Source of the DNA: Acidobacteriota bacterium
Lineage (GTDB): Bacteria; Acidobacteriota; Blastocatellia; HR10
Direction of reading: 5' to 3'
DNA: 64,000 bases
Assembly (NCBI GenBank): GCA_030550025.1
Contig: JAUQQC010000004.1
Span: 62,001-126,000 of the forward strand
A program made the position numbers and the translations under genes. Position 1 is the first letter of the stretch. The number at the start of each line of letters is the position of its first letter. A model generated the notes under the pieces. The model was given only the letters and a program-made list of their open reading frames with translations, was not told the DNA's origin and made no database searches. Positions 28,845-36,208 of this stretch are shown here, in pieces.

Positions 28845-29696
28845 TCAGCGCACGAGTGGGACGCGCGGATCTTTCTCCGTCCACGTCGCGCGCACCCACG
28901 CGTGGGCTGGGTCATCGGAGGCCGCCATCGAGCGCGCGCTTCCGGCCAGTGCGTTCAAGTAGTAGACGTTATATCCGTGCGCGGCCACGACCGGATGATA
29001 CCCCTCCGGAATCAGCACCAGATCGCCATCCCGAACCGTGAGCGTCACATCCCGCCTCCCATCCGCCGTGTAAATCCGCTGGATCGCATACCCCTCCGGA
29101 CGATCCACCTTGTAGTAGTAAATCTCTTCCAGGTCCACCTCCTCCGGCGGATTGTGGACATCGTGCTTGTGCGGGGGATAGCTCGACCAATTTCCGCTCG
29201 GCGTGTAGACCTCGACGATCATCAACCGATCAGCGGGAAAGTCGGGGGTAAGGATGTGATTGATCTGTCGGGTCGCGTTCCCGCCGCCGCGGATCTCGAT
29301 CCGAACGTCCTCGGGAGGGATCAGCCGAGCCGGGAACGCCCTTTCGGCGCGGGCTCGACAAAAGGCCAGCTCACCATCGGTCTCGGCCGTGATCGTGTAG
29401 GAGGTGCCAATAGGGAGGTAGAGGGCTGTCGGGAGTCCGTCGAAAACGTGTGCACGCATGCCAACGTGTGACCACGAGCCCGCTGAAGAGTGGACCGTGA
29501 ACCGCCCTCCAAGGATCACGATCCCCACCTCCTCGCTCCCCGTCTGTCCGGAGATCATCTCTCCGGCCGCCAACGCTTGGACGGAGAAACTCAGATATTC
29601 GAATCCGACCGCTTCCGGCGTGATGGAGACGCGCTCGCCCGTCTTTCCCTCCAAAGGGCGCGGCCGAATGAGCAGATCATGAGCGGGGATGGGCAT
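28845..29696 (-). CDS. iolB: 5-deoxy-glucuronate isomerase
   Basis: This 283-residue double-cupin protein is of usual IolB length. The conserved stretch SYPPHKHDVHNPPEEVDLEEIYYYK (about residues 175-200) carries the metal-binding His and Glu, and GYHPVVAAHGYNVYYLN is typical near the C terminus. IolB isomerises 5-deoxy-glucuronate to 2-deoxy-5-keto-gluconate, feeding IolC. A GGAGGAGG ribosome site precedes the ATG. Its 5' end overlaps the 3' end of the LacI-type regulator gene by 20 bases, suggesting one transcript starting at the regulator. Confidence 0.95.
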   Translation of the reverse strand: MPIPAHDLLIRPRPLEGKTGERVSITPEAVGFEYLSFSVQALAAGEMISGQTGSEEVGIVILGGRFTVHSSAGSWSHVGMRAHVFDGLPTALYLPIGTSYTITAETDGELAFCRARAERAFPARLIPPEDVRIEIRGGGNATRQINHILTPDFPADRLMIVEVYTPSGNWSSYPPHKHDVHNPPEEVDLEEIYYYKVDRPEGYAIQRIYTADGRRDVTLTVRDGDLVLIPEGYHPVVAAHGYNVYYLNALAGSARSMAASDDPAHAWVRATWTEKDPRVPLVR

Positions 29697-30711
29697 AGGC
29701 CTCCTCCTTTCGCGGGGGAGCGGTCGAGGCTCGAATGATCAACTCGCCTTGCACCCAGATCGTCTGCTGAGAATTCTCTCCATTGAGGAGCTGCAGCAAC
29801 AACGCCATAGCTTGCCGCCCCATCTGCCGTTTCGGTTGACGGATCGTCGTCAGCGGTGGCTCCGTATATGAGGCGATGAAGAGGTCATCGAATCCCACGA
29901 GCGAGATGTCTTCCGGAACGCGAAGTCCTCTCATGCGCGCGACGCGCAGCGCGCCCAAAGCCGTCATGTCGTTGTAGCAGAAGACGGCCGTCGGCGGCGG
30001 GGCGAGCGCCAGCAGCCGCTCCATCGCCCGCATCCCCCCTTCCGGCTTCCCATCCCCATGAACGACCAGCTCCGGTTGAAAGGTGAGCCCAGAGCGCTCC
30101 AGAGCTTGACGGTACCCAGCGAAGCGTTCGGTGTCGGATTGATACCCGAATTGATCGCCGATGTACGCGATGTGTCGGTGGCCGAGCTGAATCAGATGCT
30201 CGGTCGCCGTACGACTGGCCGTGACGTTATCAATCATGACCGAGTGGACGAATTCGCCCGGATGTTGATTGTTGATGAGCACAATCGGGACCTTCATCTC
30301 GCTCAGGTGATTCATGTAGAGCGCGCCAACGCGCGAGGCCGTCACGAGAATACCGTCCACCCGTCGCTCGTGAAAAGAATGCACGACCTTGATCTCGCGG
30401 TCTGGATCCGCATTGGAGTTCGCCAGAAAGACCGAATAACCGTGATCATTGGCCACCTCTTCGATACCGCTGACCACCTCGGCGATGAAGGGATCGGCAA
30501 TCGTCGTGACCACGACGCCGATCGTCTTGGTCTTTCGGGTAACTAAGCTACGGGCGACGGCGCTTGGCCGATACCCCATCTCTTCGGCGATTCGACGAAT
30601 GCGCTCGGCCGTCTCCCGGCTGACAAGCGGACTATTGTGCAAAGCCCGCGAGACCGTCGAATGCGAGACCTTCGCCACGCGCGCAATGTCTTTGATCGAG
30701 ACGGTGCTCAT
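29677..30711 (-). CDS. LacI-family transcriptional regulator
   Basis: This 344-residue repressor-type protein begins with a LacI helix-turn-helix (VSIKDIARVAKVSHSTVSRALHNS, residues 4-27), then a hinge and a periplasmic-binding-protein-like sensor domain (TKTIGVVVTTIADPFIAEVVSGIE). The ATG at 30711 is preferred to a TTG six codons upstream because LacI proteins start just before the HTH. It heads the minus-strand iol/glycan operon, so it probably senses an inositol or glycan product and controls the locus, including itself (inference). The ribosome site is weak. Confidence 0.9.
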   Translation of the reverse strand: MSTVSIKDIARVAKVSHSTVSRALHNSPLVSRETAERIRRIAEEMGYRPSAVARSLVTRKTKTIGVVVTTIADPFIAEVVSGIEEVANDHGYSVFLANSNADPDREIKVVHSFHERRVDGILVTASRVGALYMNHLSEMKVPIVLINNQHPGEFVHSVMIDNVTASRTATEHLIQLGHRHIAYIGDQFGYQSDTERFAGYRQALERSGLTFQPELVVHGDGKPEGGMRAMERLLALAPPPTAVFCYNDMTALGALRVARMRGLRVPEDISLVGFDDLFIASYTEPPLTTIRQPKRQMGRQAMALLLQLLNGENSQQTIWVQGELIIRASTAPPRKEEAYAHPRS

Positions 30712-30808
30712 GGCTGCACACGTTTCCAATCATTGGCCAAAGAATAAACTTCCCAAGATCTTCTCTGAGACCGCTTCCGCAAACCCACGCCCTCCGCAAG
30801 AGCCCTCT

Positions 30809-30836
30809 ATCATATCCCGAATCCCAAGCTTGTCAA
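30809..30836 (-). promoter_or_regulatory. Candidate promoter of the lacI-iol operon
   Basis: On the minus strand TTGACA (30836-30831) and TATGAT (30814-30809) are separated by 16 bp. The predicted start leaves a leader of about 90 nt before the lacI ATG. The -35 lies only 14 bp from the -35 of the divergent promoter. Confidence 0.6.
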
Positions 30837-30850
30837 GACCGAAAAAATCC

Positions 30851-30878
30851 TTGACATCGAGCGGAATTCGTCTATAAT
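30851..30878 (+). promoter_or_regulatory. Consensus sigma-70 promoter for the TPR-HTH gene
   Basis: A perfect TTGACA (30851-30856) and perfect TATAAT (30873-30878) are separated by 16 bp. The ATG at 30931 follows after a leader of about 45 nt. The -35 overlaps the left arm of an inverted repeat ATCCTTGAC (30847-30855) / GTCAAGGAT (30898-30906), so the promoter may be controlled by a protein binding both arms. Confidence 0.7.
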
Positions 30879-30930
30879 TCTTCTTGCGATCGTTGAGGTC
30901 AAGGATCGTGAACGATTATCGAGGGGAATC

Positions 30931-32355
30931 ATGAAGGCGACGAAGGTTCGAGAGATCACGCTCTTAGAGCAGGCCATCTACTCCGGTCGATTCCGGGAAG
31001 CGGAGCGGATGGCCGAGGAGATTTCGCCGACCGACTTGCGGTCGGCAGCCGCGAAGGCTCAGGTGTTGATCTACAAGGGGGAGCTTGAGGAAGCTGGGGA
31101 GTTGCTCGGGGCCTTTGAGAAGCGGCTGGCAGAGGCGAACTTGAAGGAAGCGGCCGAGTTCGGTTTGGCGAAAGCGGAGTGGCATTATTGGCGGGGCGAG
31201 TACGAGGAGGCCAAGCGGCAAGCGCAAGTTGTCCTCGGGATCTATAGCCTCAATCGCGATCATTTCGGGCTGGCGCGCGCGCTATACGTATTGGGACGGG
31301 TGTATCGGCGTCAGGGCGACTATGAGCAAGCGCGGCAGGAGATGTTGCGGGCCCTTGAAGAGGCGGAGGTCGTTGCGGATCGGCCGACGGCATTTCTGAT
31401 TGGGCTTATCACTTTCAACCTGGGTGTCATTCATTACTTTTTGGGCGATCTCGTGCGGGCGGAGCAGGAGTTATTGGCAGCCATTCGCGCCCTGGAGGCG
31501 GAGCGGGGTCGGTACTATGGTAATGCCTTGAACTTCTATGGGACGCTGCTGATTGGAAAGGGGCTGTACGAAGAGGCGGCGCGCATCATCCAAGCAGCAT
31601 ACGGGTGCTTGGCCGAGAGCGCGTTCTTCGACGATCTGGCACATGCGACGAACAACCTGGCCTACGCGTGTATCCGCATGGGGGAGTTCGAGCGCGCAGC
31701 ACGGTTACTGGAGGAGAGTTTGGAACTGCGCCGCCGGTCCAAGGACATCGCCGGAGAATCGGCCACGCTGGAGCTTTTCGGGCGACTGCGCTTGGAGCAA
31801 GGGCAGTTGTCCGAGGCAGAGACTATCCTGCGACAAGCCATCGAGTTGGCGGAGTTGGGGAAGAATCCGCACGAGAAGGCGGTCGCAGCGATCACCCTGG
31901 GGCGCGTGCTCATGGCGCAAGGACGGTTGGAGGAGAGTCAACAACTTCTCGAAGAGGCCTTGGACTTGGCTCTGCAGTTGAAGAACAAGTCGCTTCAGGC
32001 CGAGAGTCACACCTATCTTGCGGAGCTGTGGGTCCATCGAGGCAACGGGATGCAGGCTCTGGAACATCTCAGGCGCACGAAGGCGTTGCTCAATGGGTAT
32101 CGCGATGCCTATCTGTTCGCGCAGATTGAGCGGATCGAGAGGTTGGTGCAGCAGCAGCGGATCAAAGCCGAAGAGGGGGTCTTCATGATCCGGAGTAGCT
32201 TCCTGCCTACCTGGCGAGAGGCTCATGAGATGCTGGGGAAGTTTCTCTTGGCGGAGGCGTTGCGGCATGCCGGTGAGAATCAGACGAAAGCCGCCGAGCT
32301 GCTGGGCGTCACCAAGGCCTACATCACGATGTTGCGAAAGAAGTACGGGATTTGA
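30931..32355 (+). CDS. TPR-repeat protein with C-terminal Fis-type helix-turn-helix
   Basis: This 474-residue protein is almost entirely helical repeats of TPR type (for example ALYVLGRVYRRQGDYEQARQEMLRALEEA and ESATLELFGRLRLEQGQLSEAETILRQAIELA), about eight units up to residue 420. The last 35 residues (EALRHAGENQTKAAELLGVTKAYITMLRKKYGI) match the Fis/HTH_8 domain found at the C terminus of sigma-54 activators, but no AAA+ domain is present. There is no signal peptide, so it should be cytoplasmic and bind DNA. It is transcribed divergently from lacI and followed after 16 bp by a small exported protein. The combination recalls TPR regulators that sense peptides, but that is inference. Confidence 0.85.
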   Translation: MKATKVREITLLEQAIYSGRFREAERMAEEISPTDLRSAAAKAQVLIYKGELEEAGELLGAFEKRLAEANLKEAAEFGLAKAEWHYWRGEYEEAKRQAQVVLGIYSLNRDHFGLARALYVLGRVYRRQGDYEQARQEMLRALEEAEVVADRPTAFLIGLITFNLGVIHYFLGDLVRAEQELLAAIRALEAERGRYYGNALNFYGTLLIGKGLYEEAARIIQAAYGCLAESAFFDDLAHATNNLAYACIRMGEFERAARLLEESLELRRRSKDIAGESATLELFGRLRLEQGQLSEAETILRQAIELAELGKNPHEKAVAAITLGRVLMAQGRLEESQQLLEEALDLALQLKNKSLQAESHTYLAELWVHRGNGMQALEHLRRTKALLNGYRDAYLFAQIERIERLVQQQRIKAEEGVFMIRSSFLPTWREAHEMLGKFLLAEALRHAGENQTKAAELLGVTKAYITMLRKKYGI

Positions 32356-32371
32356 TAAGGAGGTTCGGCAT

Positions 32372-32737
32372 ATGAGGAGACTTCTCGCGATCGCGTTTCT
32401 CATGTTCATGCTCGGGAGCCTTGTGTTGCCCATTCGTGCGGGCGTCACAGCAGGTGGAAGACCGTATCTCCCTGGTGAGGACCTCCCGGTCGGAGGAGTG
32501 ACGGCCGGAGGCCGACCTTTCATCACTGGTGGAGGGGTGTTCACCCCTGCTGGTTTCGGCCTGGGGGCTCAGCTCTACGATGAGGGATGGGACGTCGCGT
32601 CCGATCCTTATTGGGGCGGGGGCGGATGGGTCGATCTAGGATGGTGGCCTTCCTGGTCCTGGCTCGGATGGGGAGCATTTGGCATCCTCGATTTCTTCTT
32701 CGGTCTTCCCGTTGGCTTTTTCTTCACTCTGTACTGA
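32372..32737 (+). CDS. Small exported Gly/Trp-rich protein with repeated GVTAGGRP motif
   Basis: This 121-residue protein has a clear signal peptide (RRLLAIAFLMFMLGSLVLPIRA) with a likely cleavage after Ala-23. The motif GVTAGGRP follows immediately at residues 24-31 and again, exactly, at 42-49. The second half is dominated by Gly and Trp (eight Trp between 73 and 100) and ends in a hydrophobic Phe-rich tail (about 102-121) that could sit in a membrane. A canonical AAGGAGG lies 8 bases before the ATG. It is 16 bp downstream of the TPR-HTH gene and must be co-transcribed. No family is recognised; it could be a secreted signal precursor, a cell-surface peptide or a small membrane protein. Confidence 0.75.
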   Translation: MRRLLAIAFLMFMLGSLVLPIRAGVTAGGRPYLPGEDLPVGGVTAGGRPFITGGGVFTPAGFGLGAQLYDEGWDVASDPYWGGGGWVDLGWWPSWSWLGWGAFGILDFFFGLPVGFFFTLY

Positions 32738-32749
32738 CTGTGCTGGAGG

Positions 32750-32790
32750 AGGTGCGGTCCCGAACATGGCCCCCCTTCGGGACCGCGCCT
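32750..32790. terminator. Bidirectional hairpin between convergent operons
   Basis: Arms AGGTGCGGTCCCGAA (32750-32764) and TTCGGGACCGCGCCT (32776-32790) pair over 15 positions with one G-T wobble and an 11-base loop. The core 11 bp are perfect. It lies between the TPR operon and the phosphate operon ending with phoR, so it can end both, although no long T-run is present. Confidence 0.7.
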
Positions 32791-32795
32791 AACAC

Positions 32796-33926
32796 CTACT
32801 TCGTTGCGTCGGTCGAAGGCGCTCCCTGCGCGACCTTCGGTTCAGGGACTGCCTTCAAGCGGACAGTGAATTCCGAACCCACGCCGGGTTCGCTTCTGAC
32901 GTGGATCTCTCCTCCATGAAGTTGAACGAGATGCTTCACGATGGCTAGGCCGAGGCCACTCCCCCCGGTCTCGCGAGATCGAGATTTCTCACCCCGATAG
33001 AAGCGCTCGAAGATGCGGGGTTGGTCGGCCGGAGGGATACCGATTCCGGTGTCGGCGATCGAGATCTCCAGATGTTCCCCCAGACGGCGCGCGCGAATCC
33101 ACACGTGGCCGTTAGGCCGGTTGAACTTCACGGCATTGTCCAAGAGATTCTGCAGGATCTGCGTCAGGCGGAGGGGATCGGCCAGAACCTGAATCGCCTC
33201 TGGGACTTCATTCACTATGGCGATGCCGCGCTCTTCCGCTTGAGGTTGGATCAGGGCCAAGACATCTTCGACGAAAGCGCGCAACGGGAGCACTTCGAGA
33301 GAGAGGGCGATCGCGCCCGATTCGATCTCCGCCAGATCGGTGATGTCGCGCACCAAGGCGTGGAGGCGCTGCGCTTGACGAAAGAGGCCATCAAGGCAGC
33401 GGCGCATATGTTCGGAATCATCCGGTTCGATCTCCTGCAGGGTCTCGACGTAAGCGAGGATGGCCGCCAGTGGCGTGCGCAGTTCGTGCGAGAGGTTGGC
33501 GAAGAAGTCGCGCCGTATGCGCTCCAAGCGCTCCAGGGCGGTGATCTCCACGAAGACGCCCAGGGCAGCGTGCGGCGTATCGGAAGCGAGGTGCAGCGGG
33601 GCGATCCTGACCTGAAACGCGCGCGGCTCGCCGCGTCGCAGCTCGAAGCGCGATTCGACGGAAGCGCCATGTTCGAGCGCCTGTTGGAAGCCTTCGTGCA
33701 GCGTGGGATCGCGCGTGAGATCAATTAGTCGAAGGGGGCGGGAGGAGATCGGCGGTGGGGGGAAGATCTCGGCGGCCGCTGGATTCTGGACGAGAACGGT
33801 CATCTCCCGATCCACGACGAGCACCCCTTCGCGCATGGCAGCCAGGATGGTCCGCCACACAGGGTGGGCCGCGTGGACCAGCTCACGAAGGAACTCGCGA
33901 TGGGCGTTCTCTTCGGCGGAGATCAC
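32796..33926 (-). CDS. phoR: PhoR-like sensor histidine kinase without membrane segments
   Basis: This 376-residue protein has a PAS-like sensor region (MREGVLVVDREMTVLVQNPAAAEIF), a DHp motif FFANLSHELRTPLAAIL with phospho-accepting His at about 147, and HATPase_c boxes NLLDNAVKFN, DTGIGIPPADQPRIFERF and GGSGLGLAIVKHL. It should autophosphorylate and control PhoB. The GTG at 33926 overlaps the phoB stop as GTGA; longer in-frame extensions would only read phoB in the wrong frame. The predicted protein has no transmembrane helices, unlike the usual membrane-bound PhoR, so signal may come through PhoU or another cytoplasmic partner. Confidence 0.88.
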   Translation of the reverse strand: MISAEENAHREFLRELVHAAHPVWRTILAAMREGVLVVDREMTVLVQNPAAAEIFPPPPISSRPLRLIDLTRDPTLHEGFQQALEHGASVESRFELRRGEPRAFQVRIAPLHLASDTPHAALGVFVEITALERLERIRRDFFANLSHELRTPLAAILAYVETLQEIEPDDSEHMRRCLDGLFRQAQRLHALVRDITDLAEIESGAIALSLEVLPLRAFVEDVLALIQPQAEERGIAIVNEVPEAIQVLADPLRLTQILQNLLDNAVKFNRPNGHVWIRARRLGEHLEISIADTGIGIPPADQPRIFERFYRGEKSRSRETGGSGLGLAIVKHLVQLHGGEIHVRSEPGVGSEFTVRLKAVPEPKVAQGAPSTDATK

Positions 33927-34633
33927 GGCGAGGCGTCGGAAGGTTCGTGCGGTCGCGGGCGAAATCGGTACCCGATGCCGACGACCGTCTCGATGTATCC
34001 TTCGATCCCGAGCTTCTTCCGCAGATTGCGCACGTGCACGTCGAGCGTGCGCGTATCGCCGTAATAGGCGAGGCCCCAGATGCGATCGAGCAGGTATTCG
34101 CGCGTGAGCGTGCGACCGGGATTTCGCACCAGAAGAGCGAGCAACGCGAACTCCTTTCGCGTGAGCTTGATCTCGCGCCCTGCGACCTTCACGATGAAAT
34201 GGGCTGGATTCAGATAGAGCGTCCCATCGTCGTAGATGGACGCCGGCTCCTCCTCGTCCTGGGCCCGGCGCAGCAGGGCTTGCAGTCGTGCTTCCAGCTC
34301 CCGCAGGCTGAAGGGTTTGGTCACGTAATCGTCTGCCCCGAGGTTCAACCCAAGGACCTTGTCCGACTCGCTCGTCCGGGCCGTGAGCATGAGGATCGGC
34401 AACCGACGCGTTGCGTGCTCCAGACGGAGGCGGCGGCAGAGCTCGAAGCCGTTCATCTCCGGCAGGTTCACATCGAGAATGAGCGCGTTTGGCCGCCGCC
34501 GGGCAAGGGCGCGTAAGCCCTCTTCGCCCGTCAGCGCGATCTCCACCTCGTATCGTCCCCAACGTTCCAGATGCTGTTTGAGCAGATGCGCCAGTTCGAC
34601 GTCGTCCTCGATGATCAGGATCGTCGGCTTCAT
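33923..34633 (-). CDS. phoB: Phosphate-regulon response regulator (OmpR/PhoB family)
   Basis: This 236-residue regulator has a receiver domain (LIIEDDVELAHLL, phospho-acceptor Asp at about 54 in LILDVNLPEM, Lys in DDYVTKPFS) and a winged-helix DNA-binding domain (KEFALLALLVRNPGRTLTREYLLDRIWG). PhoB-type proteins activate pst and porin genes when phosphate is scarce. The ATG at 34633 overlaps the phoU stop as ATGA and is preferred to a GTG four codons earlier. The coupling phoU-phoB-phoR identifies the phosphate role. Confidence 0.93.
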   Translation of the reverse strand: MKPTILIIEDDVELAHLLKQHLERWGRYEVEIALTGEEGLRALARRRPNALILDVNLPEMNGFELCRRLRLEHATRRLPILMLTARTSESDKVLGLNLGADDYVTKPFSLRELEARLQALLRRAQDEEEPASIYDDGTLYLNPAHFIVKVAGREIKLTRKEFALLALLVRNPGRTLTREYLLDRIWGLAYYGDTRTLDVHVRNLRKKLGIEGYIETVVGIGYRFRPRPHEPSDASP

Positions 34634-35307
34634 AACTCTGGCCACTCGCGATGATGCTTGATGACCTCGCCGCGCGCCATGTAAACGATCTGCTCGCAGA
34701 TGTTCGTCACGTAATCGGCGATCCGCTCCAGATGCTTGATGATGAAGAGCAGTTCCGCTCCTCGGCGGACGGTCGTCGGATCTTCGGTCATGAGCTCGAG
34801 TAGCTCATCGTAGATGCGCTTGTAGAGCGCATCGGCTTGATCGTCGTGCCGAATCGTCTCCAGAGCTTTCGCCGCATCGCAACCGGTGAACGCATCGAGA
34901 CCGTCCAGCAGCATCTGCTGGACGATGCGGGCCATCTCCGGGATGTCGAAGTAGATCTTCAACTGCGGTTCTCGATTCAGTCGGAGGACGTGACGGGCGA
35001 TATTCACGGCATGATCGGCGATCCGCTCAATAGCCGGGGCCGTCTTCACCGCGGCGATGACGAAGCGCAAATCGGAGGCTGTCGGTTGTCGGAGCACGAG
35101 GATATCGATGCACAGCTCATCCACTTCGTTCTCCAGTTGGTCGATCTTATCATCATCGCGAATGACCTGTTCGGCCAGCTCCGAGTCGCGTTCGACCAGG
35201 GCGCGGATCGCCTGAGCGATGGCCGCTTCGGCGCGCCCGCCAAGCATCAGGAGCTTGTCGCGCAGCCGATTCAAATCATGATCTATTGGCCTGAGATGAT
35301 CGGCCAT
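34630..35307 (-). CDS. phoU: Phosphate signalling complex accessory protein PhoU
   Basis: This 225-residue all-helical protein has the two PhoU repeats, including RIADHAVNIARHVL and RIADYVTNICEQIVY, the E/DxxxD metal-binding helices of the family. PhoU links the Pst transporter to PhoR and dampens phosphate uptake when phosphate is plentiful. It lies 22 bp downstream of pstB and overlaps phoB, the usual pst-phoU arrangement. Confidence 0.95.
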   Translation of the reverse strand: MADHLRPIDHDLNRLRDKLLMLGGRAEAAIAQAIRALVERDSELAEQVIRDDDKIDQLENEVDELCIDILVLRQPTASDLRFVIAAVKTAPAIERIADHAVNIARHVLRLNREPQLKIYFDIPEMARIVQQMLLDGLDAFTGCDAAKALETIRHDDQADALYKRIYDELLELMTEDPTTVRRGAELLFIIKHLERIADYVTNICEQIVYMARGEVIKHHREWPEL

Positions 35308-35329
35308 GTGTGCTCTCCTTCCCTCGCCC

Positions 35330-36169
35330 TCATCCGAAGCGCCCCGTGAGATAATCTTCGGTCAACTTCTCACGCGGCACCGTGAACAATTTCTCCGTCT
35401 GGTTGAATTCTACAAGACGGCCCATCCAAAGGAAAGCCGTGTAATCGGAGACGCGGGCGGCCTGTTGCATGTTGTGCGTGACGATGATGATCGTGTAGTG
35501 GCGTTTCAGCTCGGCGATCAGCTCTTCGATCTTCTCCGTGGCGATCGGGTCCAAGGCCGAGGCCGGTTCATCCAAGAGCAGGACCTCCGGTCGCACGGCC
35601 AACGCCCGGGCGATGCAGAGCCGTTGCTGTTGCCCCCCAGAGAGCGTGAGTGCCGACTCATGCAACCGATCCTTCACTTCGTCCCAGAGAGCGGCCTGGC
35701 GCAAGCTCTCCTCGACGCGCTCTTCTAACTCCCGGCGATCGCGCACGAGTCCGTTGACGCGCAAGCCGTAGGCGATGTTCTCGAAGATCGTCTTCGGGAA
35801 GGGATTCGAGCGCTGAAAGACCATGCCCACGCGCCGCCGCAAGCGCACGACGTCCACCTGCGGGTCGTAGATGTTCTCCCCATCCAGAAGGATGTGCCCT
35901 TCCGCGCGCGTGTCTGGGATGAGGTCGTTCATGCGATTGATGGCGCGCAAAAGCGTCGTCTTGCCGCATCCTGAAGGGCCAATGAGCGCCGTTACCTGAT
36001 TTCGCGGGAACCCCAGCGTGATGTCGTGCAAGACGCGCGTGTCTCCGTAGTAGAAGCTGAACCGCTCGACCTGAACCTTCACCGACAGCGCCTGCGGTTC
36101 GGCCAAGCGCGCCTCAGTCACTTCCGATCTCGAAGCGTTCTCTCTGAGCAACTCGACTTTTGGCCGCAC
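35330..36169 (-). CDS. pstB: Phosphate ABC transporter ATP-binding protein
   Basis: This 279-residue ATPase shows Walker [10 protein letters not shown] at about 64-72, the PstB-specific INRMNDLIP and QRSNPFP loops, signature [15 protein letters not shown] and Walker [13 protein letters not shown]. It powers phosphate import through PstC and PstA. Translation starts at a GTG (36169), 6 bases after a strong GGAGGAG ribosome site. It lies 39 bp downstream of pstA. Confidence 0.96.
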   Translation of the reverse strand: MRPKVELLRENASRSEVTEARLAEPQALSVKVQVERFSFYYGDTRVLHDITLGFPRNQVTALIGPSGCGKTTLLRAINRMNDLIPDTRAEGHILLDGENIYDPQVDVVRLRRRVGMVFQRSNPFPKTIFENIAYGLRVNGLVRDRRELEERVEESLRQAALWDEVKDRLHESALTLSGGQQQRLCIARALAVRPEVLLLDEPASALDPIATEKIEELIAELKRHYTIIIVTHNMQQAARVSDYTAFLWMGRLVEFNQTEKLFTVPREKLTEDYLTGRFG

Positions 36170-36208
36170 CGTTCTCCTCCTGATTGACGAGACCTCAGCC
36201 TTCGCTCC

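Noticed and set aside
33927-34562. N-terminal extension of the PhoR kinase
   Set aside because: It only reads phoB out of frame; the GTGA overlap gives the sensible start.
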